54,554 nt of DNA from Calvatia gigantea (Eukaryota; Basidiomycota; Agaricomycetes; Agaricales; Lycoperdaceae), in NCBI GenBank assembly GCA_025093985.1, contig JACAAK010000044.1:1-54554 (forward strand), read 5' to 3'. The notes under the pieces were generated by a model. The model was not told the origin of the DNA and did not search any database. It saw only the letters and a list, made by a program, of their open reading frames with translations. Below are positions 1 through 10,597 of the stretch, piece by piece (positions within the stretch are counted from its first letter, which is position 1; each line of letters starts with the position of its first letter). Both the position numbers and the translations under genes were made by a program.

Positions 1-891
1 CAATTTTTGTTTCTTTCCGACCGGGTTTTTTTCCGGTATCTATGGTAGGCTTACACCCGTTTTTTACCTTTTTTTCATTTCCTAACCACCCCCTTGAAAC
101 GCTGCAAATTGTCTTCCCTTACGCCATCACATTAGCGACCGTCGGTTTGCTTGAAACAATGATGACCACCACGGTGGTAAATGAAGTTACAGGCACTGAA
201 GGTGACCGTCATCAAGAATGTCGCGGACAAGGTATGGCCAATATTGTGAGCGGTTTTATGGGCGGTATGGCAGGCTGTGCCATGATTGGGACAGTCTGTG
301 ATTAATGTCAGCTCAGGTGCACGTACTCGACTTTCAACCTTAGTGGCTGGTGTGTTTTTACTGTGTTTGGTGGTGTTTTTTAAAGACTGGCTGTCCTATA
401 TTCCAATTGCGGCGCTGGTTGCAATCATGATCATGGTGGCATTTACAACCTTCCAATGGGACTCAGTTAAAAACATCGCTAAACACCCGCTACAAAGTAA
501 TGTAGTGATGCTCAGTGTCGTGATCATTGTCTTAGCCACACATAATCTTGCTTAGGTGTCTTTGTCGGAGTTTTACTGTCTGCATTATTTTTCATTAACA
601 AGCTGGAAAGTACGGTTCATGTCCAGTCGGAACTACATAACCATACCCGTCGCTATCTAGTAAGCGGTCAAATTTTTCTTTAGTAGTTCAGAGAAATTCT
701 TTCAGTTTTTTGACTTTAATGAACATATTCAGAAGGTTGAAATTGAACTCAGCCATGCACATATTTGGGATATGACTTCAGTCCAAATGTTAAATGCTGT
801 AATTGAAAAGTTTGAAGCCCACGGTGTAGTGGTCGAGGTGTTAGGCTTAAATGAAGCCAGCAGCACCCTCATTGACCGTATCAGCTCATAA
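1..891 (+). CDS. SulP-family anion permease, C-terminal part (cut by window edge, frameshifted)
   Basis: This is the C-terminal part of a SulP (SLC26-type) inner-membrane permease, a family that moves sulfate, bicarbonate or other anions. The visible part has hydrophobic segments with the family-like stretch [20 protein letters not shown], a further run of membrane helices, and a cytoplasmic STAS-like tail from about 700 to 888 ([20 protein letters not shown]). The reading frame slips near 300, 553 and 672, each time at a short run, and the protein resumes at once in the next frame. The stop is at 889-891. The N-terminal half lies outside the window. The substrate cannot be told from this fragment. 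Confidence 0.85.
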
Positions 892-912
892 AGTTCAAAC
901 CATAGACAAAAC

Positions 913-934
913 AAAAGGGCGATGACGCCCTTTT
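913..934. terminator. Bidirectional intrinsic terminator
   Basis: Nine-base arms AAAAGGGCG and CGCCCTTTT enclose an ATGA loop. The hairpin lies between the convergent SulP gene and the nuclease gene and carries A/T tracts on both sides, so it can serve both. Confidence 0.85.
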
Positions 935-954
935 ACTATTATCCATAAAGCGAG

Positions 955-3408
955 TTAAGACTGATTCTTGCGACGTCTTAGACTGCCATACAAGGCCAAA
1001 CCAATTAACCCTAATGCAGACCACAGCCCTGTACTTCCGGCATGGGTTTTATCATCATCGTTAACCACTGCATCGTTTAAGTCTAAATCCACAATCACAG
1101 GGTCATGGTCAGAAGAGCGGTAAGCATCGTCTGCATAGAATGCAGCAATTTGCTCCTCCGTTTTATATTCTTCGTTATAGTCTAATGCGGTCGGCTCATC
1201 CGCATTGATATGCCATGCAAATGCTTTTTTCACCAAAGGATAAAGTGCTACATCAGCAATCGCATGATCTAAATTGCCTGCACCACCATAACCTTGAGCA
1301 TTACTGGCTACGCCGAAAACATAGCTATAAGCTGCTTTCCCTGACCAATTTTTTCATCATTCAACAATACTTTATAGTTGGCTTGTTCAAGCGCCAAAAT
1401 GGGATCTTCTTGGCATAACTGTTCAGATCACCTAACAGTAAGACATTCGGTTTACTCACCTGTGTTGGATTCTTCGCGACCCACTGCATTAACGCTTGTA
1501 CCGCTTTAACGCGGGTTGGATTCCAGCAACCTTGACCATCGCCCTGATCTGCCTCTATTGAGGTTTATCATCTGGACAGCTACCTTTAGACTTCAAATGG
1601 TTGGGAATAACCGTAAAAGTCTTCCCGCCTGATAAGGCTTGAAAGGTTTGCGCCATCGTGACTCGATTTTTCTGACTCTGGTCATCAAAGACCGCTGCAA
1701 CATTGATTGGTTTGACGCGCTTAGCGTTATAAATAATGGCAACAGCAATCGCATCGGTTCCAAGTTTGTCAGCATTCGGAGGCGTTACATATTTCCAGTC
1801 ACTCCCCAGCGCTTGGGCTAAATAAGCAACTGCACTACGCTCGCCATAACCATTGTTGGCAATTTCCATCAGACCATAAACATCCGCATCAATCGCTTTT
1901 AATGCACTGACAATTTTCTGATGTTGCTTTTTAAACTCAGCTTCGGAACTTGCACCACGTTCAGTTGGAAAAACCTTGTGCCAAACCATTGTCATAATTC
2001 AGTACATTAAATGCTGCAACACGAACTTGCTGTGTAGCCTTTGCTGGAACGCTTGCACGTGGGTTTGTCGCGTCTAAGACTTGTGGCGCTGTTGCACCAA
2101 GCACAGGTTGAATTCGCCATTGGTTATAGCGGTATTCTAAAATGCCTTGTACATTTTGCAGTTGTGCACCTGTACGTAGGGTGTTTTTAGCACTAAAGGA
2201 AGTTGGCAACCACGGCGTTCTGTTCTGATTGTTATAGCCATCATCCAAAATAAGTTTAGAACGCAAATTCTGTTGTGCCAGTGCTTTGGCTTCGGTTGAA
2301 TGGGCAGGATATAAATTGGTTGGAATATATAAACGCGCAGGGCTTAAAGCCAGTTCTCCAAAACGCCCATAGTTATAGTTTTCACTGGACCGTGAGCGTT
2401 TGAGGGATGTTCACCAACATGCCCTGATAGCGTTTTGGTGCATGACCTGACATTTCAGTCAAACTATCAAAAGGCAAATTGATCGCCGTTGGTTTAACCC
2501 AATCACTTGCCGAAGGATTACAGACATTAATATCGCTACTTAAATCTTGAAGCTGTAATTGGTTTTGATAGGTTTTTAACTTGCCTTTGAAAATGACTTC
2601 CTGCCCCACTTGACCACCTGTCACACTACTTGAAGAAGGAACATAGACAAACACCGCATTACTGCTATTGGCTTTGGCTTGAGCATCTGGGGTTTGGACA
2701 AAGAAACCTGAGAAACCATTGTTATAACGATAATCTGCCGTAATTACGCCTTTCACCACATATTCCTCCTCTTGCGCTGCACTTTGCAATGTCGCAATTG
2801 GGGTCGCTGTCGTACTACAGCTCACGGAGCTTAGAGGGGGTGCCGTATTTCCAGCAAGATAACTGGAAAATGCATTTCGGTCTGACCATTTTTCCCATGC
2901 CGATGCCAAATCAAACGGTGCGCTAACGTCAATCCCTGCACTGGATACATTATTACTTAATAGTGTGCGTTTAAAACTATTCGCTGTTGCAACACTACCC
3001 CATCCAGTGCTTGGTCTTTCACCCACTGTGCCAAAGCGGTCAATCGCAACGCCATTATGATAAAGCACCAAGCATCGTCACCATTGAAAGCTAAGTTCGC
3101 CTGCTGTTGCACCGTATCGCCTAGAGCTTCTTTTAAAGCAGAATGCCCGACTAGATAATGCCCCTTTGCTGCCAATTGCCCTGTCAAACTCACCGTCAAA
3201 TTTGCACTGTTACTGCCATTTTGCGTATTGCTTGATCTGATATTCTGCCAAGTTGACCGTCGTCGGATCTGGATTATAAATTTCCAATCCTTTCTTATTT
3301 GAAGTTCCATCTACATACTGACTAAACAATAACTGTGCATAGGCAGGAAAGGAACAACCCGCCAAAATCAGGCTCAGGCTTAATATCTGTGGCTTAAATT
3401 TTCATCAT
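955..3408 (-). CDS. Secreted ExeM/NucH-type nuclease with GlyGly-CTERM-like tail (frameshifted)
   Basis: This looks like an extracellular DNase of the ExeM/NucH group, about 815 residues once read through. In order there is a signal peptide (LSLSLILAGCSFPAYAQ), a lamin-tail-like domain (LFSQYVDGTSNKKGLEIYNP), an OB-fold-like region around 2480-2790, and an endonuclease/exonuclease/phosphatase domain. The last contains RVAAFNVLNYDNG, LMEIANNGYG, PNHLKSKGS, GDLNSYAK and the catalytic-type SSDHDPVIVDL. The C terminus is an acidic linker, then AGSTGLWSALGLIGLALYG and RRRK, matching the GlyGly-CTERM sorting signal handled by rhombosortase. At least seven frame breaks are visible, including one just after the ATG at 3406-3408. 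The gene stands alone and converges on the SulP gene. Confidence 0.82.
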
Positions 3409-3538
3409 TTTTTTATCAGTTGGTTAAATCAGCTGGCAGGTTAATTTTTATTCGTTACATCATGATTAATAAATGATGACAATTTCTAGGCTGCGCAAAC
3501 ATGGTGGTGCTGAATTTAATAAATTCTGAGTAAAAAAT

Positions 3539-3566
3539 TTGACTTGTCCTGCTCAGGACTTACAAT
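3539..3566 (+). promoter_or_regulatory. Sigma-70-type promoter of trmB with internal palindrome
   Basis: TTGACT at 3539-3544 and TACAAT at 3561-3566 are separated by 16 bases, a near-consensus promoter. The spacer holds a perfect palindrome, GTCCTG-CT-CAGGAC, at 3546-3559, which could be an operator. Transcription would begin near 3573, leaving a leader of about 26 bases before the trmB ATG. Confidence 0.6.
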
Positions 3567-3598
3567 ACCGCTTTCGAATTTCTACATCTGCCAAAATT

Positions 3599-4315
3599 AT
3601 GACGAATGATCAATTAGACCAGCAAGTCGTCGAGCTAGACAACTTAAATGAACACCGCGAAATTGTGACATTTATGCGTCGTTCATCTCCGCTGAATACC
3701 TCGCAACGTACTGCGCTTGAACAATATGGTCACATGATTTTGGAATACCCTGTAGGTGACCTACGCCAGCAGTTTGAACATCCAGAGCGTCCGCTCACGG
3801 TTGAAATTGGCTTTGGTATGGGACGTTCATTGGTCTTGATGGCGCAGGCCAACCCTGAACGTAACTACGTCGGGATTGAAGTGCATGTTCCAGGGATCGC
3901 GCAATGTGTGTATGAAGCTGGAATTGCAGGCTTAACCAATCTTCGTCTTTTAGATGCAGATGCTATTCAAGTCTTACGTGAAATGCCAGACAACAGCATC
4001 AATGCTGTGCAACTGTACTTCCCAGACCCATGGCAGAAAAACGTCACTTCAAACGTCGCTTCGTGTCACATGACCGTATGCCACTGGTTGAGCAAAAGTT
4101 GGAAATGGGTGGCACATTCCACGCAGCAACTGACTGGGAGCCGTATGCAGAGTGGATGATTGATGTACTCGATAACCGTCCAAATCTTGAAAATATGGCA
4201 GGTAAAGGCAACAGCTACCCACGTCCAGACTGGCGTCCACAAACTAAAATTTGAACGTCGTGGACTCGAAGAGGGTCATAAGATCAACGACTTCTTATTT
4301 AAGAAAATTAAATAA
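3599..4315 (+). CDS. trmB: tRNA (guanine-N7-)-methyltransferase TrmB (frameshifted)
   Basis: TrmB makes m7G46 in the variable loop of tRNAs using S-adenosylmethionine. The SAM-binding motif VEIGFGMGRSLVLMA, the segment NYVGIEVHVPG and the catalytic-type QLYFPDPWQKKRHFKRR are all recognisable. The start at 3599 (MTNDQLDQ) is preferred because the promoter at 3539-3566 excludes upstream in-frame codons from the message. One A is missing near 4036 (the QKKRH site) and one extra A lies near 4248 (PQTKFERRG). The read-through protein is about 238 residues, normal for the family. The gene stands alone with its own promoter and terminator. Confidence 0.93.
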
Positions 4316-4327
4316 GTTTTGTGTTTA

Positions 4328-4356
4328 AAAAAATAGGGCTTAGTGCCCTATTTTTT
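4328..4356. terminator. Intrinsic terminator between trmB and the desaturase
   Basis: AAAAAATAGGGC at 4328-4339, loop TTAGT, and GCCCTATTTTTT at 4345-4356 form a perfect 12-base stem with T tracts on both strands. It can end both convergent genes. Confidence 0.9.
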
Positions 4357-4368
4357 ATTTTGAAATGA

Positions 4369-5156
4369 TTAAAACACATGTCGAATTTCAACCGTTGGAT
4401 CATGTTCATCCAAGCGTTTTTGCCAAAATATGTAAACGTCGTGTCGGCACTGCGGGAAACAAATGATGCTCCACATGATAAAACATGTTATAGGTCACGA
4501 CCCGTTTAAACTCATTACGCACTGTACGCGCCATATACACATGATCTTCTGTATCATGATGTACCGTCCACACCGCAAAAAACGCCGTCATACATTGCCC
4601 AATTAACATGGCACTGACATGATATTTTAAAATACTGATATCCAAGATCACAAAAACCAAAAACAATACAATGACGTTGGCAACCAGTTCAGCAGACATC
4701 CATTTTTTCTGGGTTTTAGTCCCAACCTCAAAGGCTTTTTTATGCAACATCCATGGAAAAAACTGGGCCAAAAAGCAAAGCTTGCCACCACTTCATGGTT
4801 GCACTTTTCGCTTCAATATCTTCTTCCTGCATGCAATGCTGATGGTGACGCAGGTGATTAATTTGTACAGCATGCATCGAGCCGAGCATGACGATGCTCA
4901 AAAAAAACATGACCCAATGAGTCGCAGGACGGCTAATACCTAGGGCAAAATGAAAAGCGTTATGCACCTGTCTGAGTCCTGTTAAGAAAAACATAAACGA
5001 GCAAAACAGCGCCAAGACATACCACTGTAAACTTGCAAAAATGAAAGAGACAATCAACCACGGTAAAGAAATAAATAACTCACTGACAACATCGGTACGG
5101 CCTAACTGTACGAGATCTTTCCACTGCACTTGTTCTAATAATGAATGTGAACGCAT
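4369..5156 (-). CDS. Membrane fatty acid desaturase family protein (frameshifted)
   Basis: This is an integral-membrane di-iron desaturase/hydroxylase-type protein of about 262 residues. The three histidine clusters of the family are present: HNAFHF, HLRHHQH and HVEHHLF near the C terminus, with hydrophobic segments between them. Frame breaks sit near 4755, where a T is missing from a T run in GPVFFPWM, and near 4418, where an extra A precedes RLDEHDPTVEIRHVF. The start is ATG at 5154-5156. The substrate (acyl lipid, acyl-CoA or another lipid) cannot be assigned from the sequence. Confidence 0.85.
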
Positions 5157-5213
5157 ACGCCCTCTATTTGTTTGTATTTATTTTAAGCAATACTGTACCG
5201 AATCTTAGGACAT

Positions 5214-5240
5214 AAAAAAAGCCACGTTTTCAGTGGCTTT
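5214..5240 (-). terminator. Intrinsic terminator of the DUF2520 gene
   Basis: Read on the minus strand, AAAGCCAC, a seven-base loop and GTGGCTTT are followed by a run of T. It lies about 45 bases past the stop at 5284. Confidence 0.82.
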
Positions 5241-5283
5241 GCTTGTTCTTTGTGGCTTGCATCATCGTTTCTTATTTTAAATG

Positions 5284-6062
5284 TTAACTGTGACGTTGAC
5301 TGATTTGCTGACTCATTAAGGCATACACTTCGGCAAGATTTTCTCGTTGAACTTGTGCAAGCATCTGTTGATGCATCTGTAGAATATTCTGATCCTGACG
5401 CATCGCAGGGCCAGTTTGCATCTGCTTCGGGTCATTCTGTGTGACTTTCTGCGCGGTTTCTAAAATCAAGGGGTATAACAGACTAAAATCGACCTGCTCT
5501 GCATCCACCACTTGTTTCGCCATGTCATAACAATAATTACTAAAATTACAGGCAAAGACAGCCGCTAAATGCAAACTTAGACGCTGTGCAGAGCTGTAGC
5601 TATACACGCGTTGGCTCAGGCTTTCTGCCAGTGTATGTAGTCTTTGAAGATCCGTATTTTCAGTGGCTTCTACAAACAACGGTGTATTTGACCAATCAAT
5701 TTCACGTTCTAAGCTAAAGGTCTGTAAGGGATAAAAAACTCCTGCACGTGCATGTTTCGTCGACAAAACTGAAAGAGCTGTACTCCCTGAAGTATGTACA
5801 ATCAACACATTCGGCAGATATTCAGTCAATGCCGAAATCACATTCGGAATAGACTGATCACTTACTGCAATCATCACCAAATCCACATCAACATTTAACT
5901 GCTTAAAATGACTGACCGCCTTTGCATGTGCGACTTGCGCTAAATCCGCAGCTTTGTCGAAGCTTCGGCTATAAATATTGATGATTTCATGCTGAGACAT
6001 CAGGGCTTTGGCCAAATGATGAGCCACCGTCCCGCTCCAATTAAACTGATCCGCATCTTCAT
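5284..6062 (-). CDS. Rossmann-like / DUF2520 domain protein (one frameshift)
   Basis: This is a predicted NAD(P)-dependent oxidoreductase-like protein of about 259 residues. The N terminus, MKMRISLIGAG, is a dinucleotide-binding loop of the kind seen in ProC-like proteins. It is followed by DLVMIAVSDQSIPNVI and VHTSGSTALSVL, typical of the Rossmann-like/DUF2520 group. The C-terminal half is helical (SLHLAAVFACNFSNYCYDMA). One base is missing near 6028 in the glycine loop. The true ATG is at 6060-6062, because the later ATG (5' end at 6027) would lack the nucleotide-binding motif. Family members have no settled substrate. Confidence 0.8.
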
Positions 6063-6097
6063 TTCACTATTTTAAAGTGCCTACAGCATGCCAATAA

Positions 6098-6125
6098 AAA
6101 AAGGATGAAGCAATTCATCCTTTTT
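6098..6125 (-). terminator. Intrinsic terminator of the thioesterase-like gene
   Basis: AAAAAGGATGAA at 6098-6109 pairs with TTCATCCTTTTT at 6114-6125 around a four-base loop. It is downstream of the minus-strand gene that stops at 6146. Confidence 0.85.
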
Positions 6126-6145
6126 ATTAAATTAACACTGACCCA

Positions 6146-6941
6146 CTAAAACTTACGCAGGGTCAAAATCTGTTCACTACGACCAAATGGCCCTTGCTCA
6201 TCGTGCAAAACCGCACTGGTTAAACCGATACCATCATCACCATATTGCTGCGTCGCTTCCAAACCTAACCATTTCCCTTGGGGTAAACGGTATAAATGCA
6301 GTTGTAGGTCTAAATTGGGACAGCCCCATCCAGATGCTGGATTTTGACGTGGGACAATACCGTTGGCTGTATCGACCATGCCCAATAAGCGCACAAAACT
6401 CGATGTGTCCTGACCTTCCACCATGTCCAAATCATTATGTAACCAAACAATGCCTTTACCCGCACGGTGCCCTTCTGCTGCACGTGTCTCAATACTCTGG
6501 ATATACCACCCGGCCAACATTTCATCCCATCCCATACTGGCAAAGTTTCAGGATCTACAATCGGTTGATCTTCCAGCCCTGCAATTGCACTGGTATCTTG
6601 CTTCATCATTTTCCAAGCACGGGCCACAATACAAGTCTTCCCGTTTGCTTTCATTTCCGCCTCGATCAGTTCAATGGTTTTTCCAGCACGAATGACACGG
6701 GTATGCACGGTAAACTCACCAAAAGCGATCAGTCCAAAAATATCTAAACTCACGCGTCCAATGCGCATCTCATGGCGTGTTTGAAACTGCTCTAACTCCG
6801 CACACAAAACCCCTGTTGCAGGTGCCATGTGCTGTTCATGCGGATTCCATGCGCCTTGTGCATGAATATTGGACAGATAAGACGCCGTACAGCTCCCATC
6901 ACTGTGCTGTTCACGATTTAAAGTTGATAATAGGCTGCCAT
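6146..6941 (-). CDS. Acyl-CoA thioesterase-like (double hot-dog) protein (frameshifted)
   Basis: This is a thioesterase-superfamily protein of about 264 residues. RIGRVSLDIFGLIAFGEFTV and RVIRAGKTIELIEAEM fit the first hot-dog fold, and the half after about residue 140 fits the second. Such proteins hydrolyse acyl-CoA esters, but the chain length preferred here is unknown. A T is missing near 6917 (QLLNREQHSDG) and another break lies near 6530 (PVWDGMK to GWDEMLAG). The start ATG at 6939-6941 has a GAAGGA ribosome site seven bases upstream on the minus strand. It may act with the nearby lipid genes, but it has its own terminator. Confidence 0.75.
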
Positions 6942-7053
6942 GTATATTCCTTCACTCTTATCTTTAAAATGTATCTTTTTACTGCCATTGGTTTTTACTT
7001 TTGTGAAAAAAAAACCATAATAATTCAACAGTTGACTATAAATTCGCACTTCA

Positions 7054-7674
7054 TTAAATCCCAACTTTAGTCAGAAGCTCTCGCATCTGGCTGGCCGAAA
7101 CCAAATAAAAATCTTGTTGCAGGCGCTCGAGCATCTTTTCACTTTGTACTACTGTCAGTCCAATGCGCTGACACAGGTTTTGTAGAACCACGAGTTCAGT
7201 TTCATGGCTTGAATGCATAAGATCATAGCTGAGTAATATCGCTTGCGTTTTCAAACAGCGCAAAATATCGGCAAAGAAAAAGGTCTTTTCTGGCAGTGGT
7301 ATAAAGTGCGCCACCAATATAGCCAAAGCTGCATCAAACTGTGCATTTTCCGGTAATGCGGTTTGTATCGCCATGCACAAAGCGAACCCGTGTTAAATCA
7401 CCATGGGTCGTGTTCAATAACTGCTGCGCTTTTTCAATCATGGTCAAAGATGGGTCAACCGCGGTAAAACTCCAAGTTGGATGCTGCGCCAACAAATATG
7501 AAAGCTCATAACCTGTACCACACCCCACAATCAATACGTGCGCATGTTTTGGTAGATGTGTTTTTAAAATGGCTTGAATTTTGCAGATGAACCAACTCAT
7601 TAACCTGGAATGAGCTTACGAATATGTTGATCATAACCATCCACTACAGTTTGACTCTGAAAGTCTTTCGCCAT
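7054..7674 (-). CDS. Class I SAM-dependent methyltransferase (frameshifted)
   Basis: This is a small methyltransferase of about 205 residues. The SAM-binding loop is VLIVGCGTGYELSYLL, followed by the acidic-loop segment FTAVDPSLTMIEKAQQLL and the later FDAALAILVAHFI. Extra A bases occur near 7616 (GYELVH) and 7582 (LQIQAIL), and another break lies near 7365. Either ATG 7674 (MAKDFQSQ) or an in-frame GTG at 7686 could be the start. It lies 70 bases downstream of bioB on the same strand and may be cotranscribed. A role like BioC is possible but nothing specific shows it, so the substrate is unknown. Confidence 0.72.
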
Positions 7675-7744
7675 TTTATTGTTCACTCATCTACTTTTAT
7701 TCACCGCCCTAAATCTACACGTTCATCACCGCATGTTCTAGCAC

Positions 7745-8736
7745 TTAAGCCACAGCCATAGCATCGACCGTTAACTCAGCAAGTTGCGGTTTGGCTTTTT
7801 CTGCATGTAAACCCAGTTTTTGAAAGAGTTGTTGATCCTTGCCTTGTGCTGTATTTGGCGTAGTCAGCAATTTCTCACCAGAAAACAGCGAATTTGCACC
7901 TGCCATAAAAGCCAAAGCTTGGTCGGCATCGGACAACGATTCACGTCCCGCGGACAGACGAATATAGCTTTTCGGCATAATGATGCGCGCTACTGCAATA
8001 GTGCGAATCCACTCGGTCACATCTAACTTTTCAACTTCTGCCAAAGGCGTACCTTGCATTGGAACCAACATGTTGATCGGCACAGACTCAGGATGTATCG
8101 GTAAAGTCGCCAATTCAAACAGTAATCCAATTCGATCTTTGGTCTCTTCACCTAGGCCAACAATCCCGCCACTACACACTTTTAAGCCTGCTTCTCGAAC
8201 ATGACTTAAGGTATCTAGACGATCGTCAAAGCTGCGGGTACTAATCACATTTGGATAGTACTCACGAGACGTGTCTAAGTTATGGTTGTAATAATCGAGT
8301 CCTGCACCTTTTAAACGTTCGGCTTGGGAGATATTCAGCATGCCTAGGGTCATACAGGTTTCTAAACCCAATGCTTGACTTCACGCACCATATCCAAGAC
8401 ATAAGGCATATCGCGTTCATGTGGATTTCGCCATGCTGCGCCCATACAAAACCGAGTAGAACCTGAGGCTTTCGCCTGCTGTGCTTCACTAATGACCTTT
8501 TCAACCGCAATTCTTTTTTCAGCTTCGAGCTTTGAGTCATAACGCGCAGACTGTGAACAGTATTTGCAGTCTTCAGGGCATTTGCCTGTTTTGATCGATA
8601 GTAAAGTACTGACTTGAATCGCATTCGCTTCAAAGTACTGACGATGAATTTGCTGTGCTTGAAAGACCAAATCTAAAAAAGGCTGTTGGTAGAGTGCTTG
8701 TATTTCAGCGCGAGTCCAATCATTTCTCAGGTGCAT
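7745..8736 (-). CDS. bioB: Biotin synthase BioB (one frameshift)
   Basis: BioB is the radical-SAM enzyme that inserts sulfur into dethiobiotin, the last step of biotin synthesis. The radical-SAM cluster motif CPEDCKYC is present, preceded by [10 protein letters not shown] and followed by [19 protein letters not shown] and [20 protein letters not shown], all hallmarks of BioB. One G is missing near 8372, at [15 protein letters not shown]. The start at 8734-8736 has an AAGGAATAGC ribosome site. No other bio genes are nearby. It does lie beside the genes of a biotin-dependent carboxylase (liuB and liuD). Confidence 0.95.
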
Positions 8737-8762
8737 ATGCTATTCCTTTTGCTTTTCACTTC

Positions 8763-8800
8763 GGACTTTCCTTTGGCTTTAACCCAGCAAAGGAAAGTCC
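8763..8800. repeat. Perfect 13-base inverted repeat between the acyl-CoA synthetase gene and bioB
   Basis: GGACTTTCCTTTG (8763-8775) and CAAAGGAAAGTCC (8788-8800) flank a 12-base loop. On the minus strand it lies 10 bases after the acyl-CoA synthetase stop and 26 bases before the bioB start. There is no T run after the stem, so it is either an imperfect terminator or an RNA-stability or regulatory hairpin. Confidence 0.7.
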
Positions 8801-8810
8801 GTCTTCAACC

Positions 8811-10497
8811 TTATGCGATTTCTTTCAAATCCAGTTCATTACGCATAAATTCCTGCAATTTAAACTTCTGCGCTTTGCCCGAAGCCGTCATTGGGAACTC
8901 ATTAAAAAACCGGACATAACGTGGAACTTTATTGTGTGAAATATGTTCAGCACAGTACTGACGGATCGACTCTTCAGTAATTTCATGATGCTCATGTAAA
9001 ATAATACAAGCACACAATTCTTCACCATAACGCGCATCTGGCAGACCTATGACTTGGACATCGCTGACATCAGGATGGGTATATAAAAAGTCTTCGATTT
9101 CTTTCGGGAATAGGTTTTCTCCACCACGTATGACCACATCCTTAATTCGGCCTTTAATTTTCACAAAGCCTGCTTCGTCCATTTCTGCGATGTCACCTGT
9201 ATGCATCCAGCGTGCTGAATCAATCACTTCTTGCGATTTTTCATGGTCTTCCCAATACCCCAACATTACCGAATAGCCACGAACACACAGTTCACCCAAC
9301 TGGCCCGCGCGGCACAACTTGCCTTGTTCATCTACAATTTTAATTTCAAGATGTGGATGGACGCGCCCAACGGTTCCGACTCGTTGTTCAACTGAATCTG
9401 AAGTTGAACTTTGTGCACTGACAGGTGCTGTTTCAGTCATACCATAGCAAATGGTAATTTCAGACATATGCATCCGATCAATAACACGTTGCATAATTTC
9501 ACGTGGGCACGGACTACCCGCCATAATGCCTGTACGTAAACTAGAAAGATCAAAATCATCAAACTGTTCATGCTCTAAAATGGCAATGAACATGGTCGGT
9601 ACACCGTATGCGGCCGTACATTTTTCTTGCTGAATGGCTTTTAACGTTTCTAAAGGATTAAACACCGCCGATGGATAGACCATGGTTGAACCATGCGTAA
9701 TGCAGGCCAAATTACCCATCACCATACCGAAACAGTGAAAGAGCGGTACAGAAATACAGACTCGATCGGCAGGACTTAAGTGAATGGCTTCACCAACAAA
9801 ATAACCATTATTTAAAATATTATTATGTGTCAGCATTGTGCCTTTCGGTTACCTGTGGTGCCCGAAGTAAACTGGATATTGATGGTTTCATCAAACTGCG
9901 ATTCGCTTGCAACGAGCTCTAATTGATTGAGCTGTCTCTTGCTGGGGGGAGTGAGCAAATCGCTAAAACGATGCAAACCCGTATGCTCTTCTTCATCAAT
10001 TTTAATAATATATTTCAAATGTGGCAGTCGTTCTGCCTTTAACACTTTATTTTCAGCACCTTTAATTTCAGGTGCAATTTTCATTAGAATATCTTGATAA
10101 TTCGTGCTTTAAATTGCGATGCAATGACCAAGCCCTTACAAGAAACTTTATTCAACACATATTCGAGCTCATTACTTTTATAGGCAGGGTTCAAGTTGAC
10201 TAAAATGATACCCGCTTTAAACGCAGCAAACTGGGTGATCGTCCATTCCACACAGTTCGGTGACCAAATCGCAAGTCGATCGCCTTTCTTCAAGCCCAGT
10301 TTTAGTAAACTACAGGCAAACGCATTGACCTGAGCTTGTAATTCCTTATACGTGAGTCTGACATTTTGATGCAGGCTGACAACAGCATCTTGTTCCGCAT
10401 ACTGCTGACAAGCCTGATCAAATTTCTCACCAATTGTCATGCCTAATAGGGGCTGACTGCTCGTTCCATAGGCATAACTTAACCGTTCTTGTGTCAT
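8811..10497 (-). CDS. AMP-binding acyl-CoA synthetase (frameshifted)
   Basis: This adenylate-forming ligase activates a carboxylic acid with ATP and CoA and reads through to about 562 residues. The core motifs are FTSGTTG followed by the KG(T)MLTH loop near 9840, then YGMTETAPVS, YWEDHEKSQEVID, WMHTGDIAEMDEAGFVKIKGR and the C-terminal lysine segment MTASGKAQKFKLQEF. Breaks lie near 10095 and 9835. It is divergent from the liu operon, with the TetR gene between them on its own strand. Its substrate is therefore likely a branched or short-to-medium acid such as isovalerate or a related acid, but that is inference from position. Confidence 0.85.
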
Positions 10498-10597
10498 CGA
10501 ATCGATCTCCTTGATTCATTGTAATCTTGTTATTCAACTTTAATTGTTCTATGACTACTTCCCTTCAAACACCAAGCCTTTGTGTTCACACCTGCTA

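Noticed and set aside
3539..3598. Extended trmB start upstream of 3599
   Set aside because: The likely promoter boxes occupy 3539-3566, so the upstream codons would not be in the message.
6187..6747. A 186-residue plus-strand reading frame
   Set aside because: It lies wholly antisense to the thioesterase-like gene, has no ribosome site, no recognisable domain and a composition like other antisense shadows.
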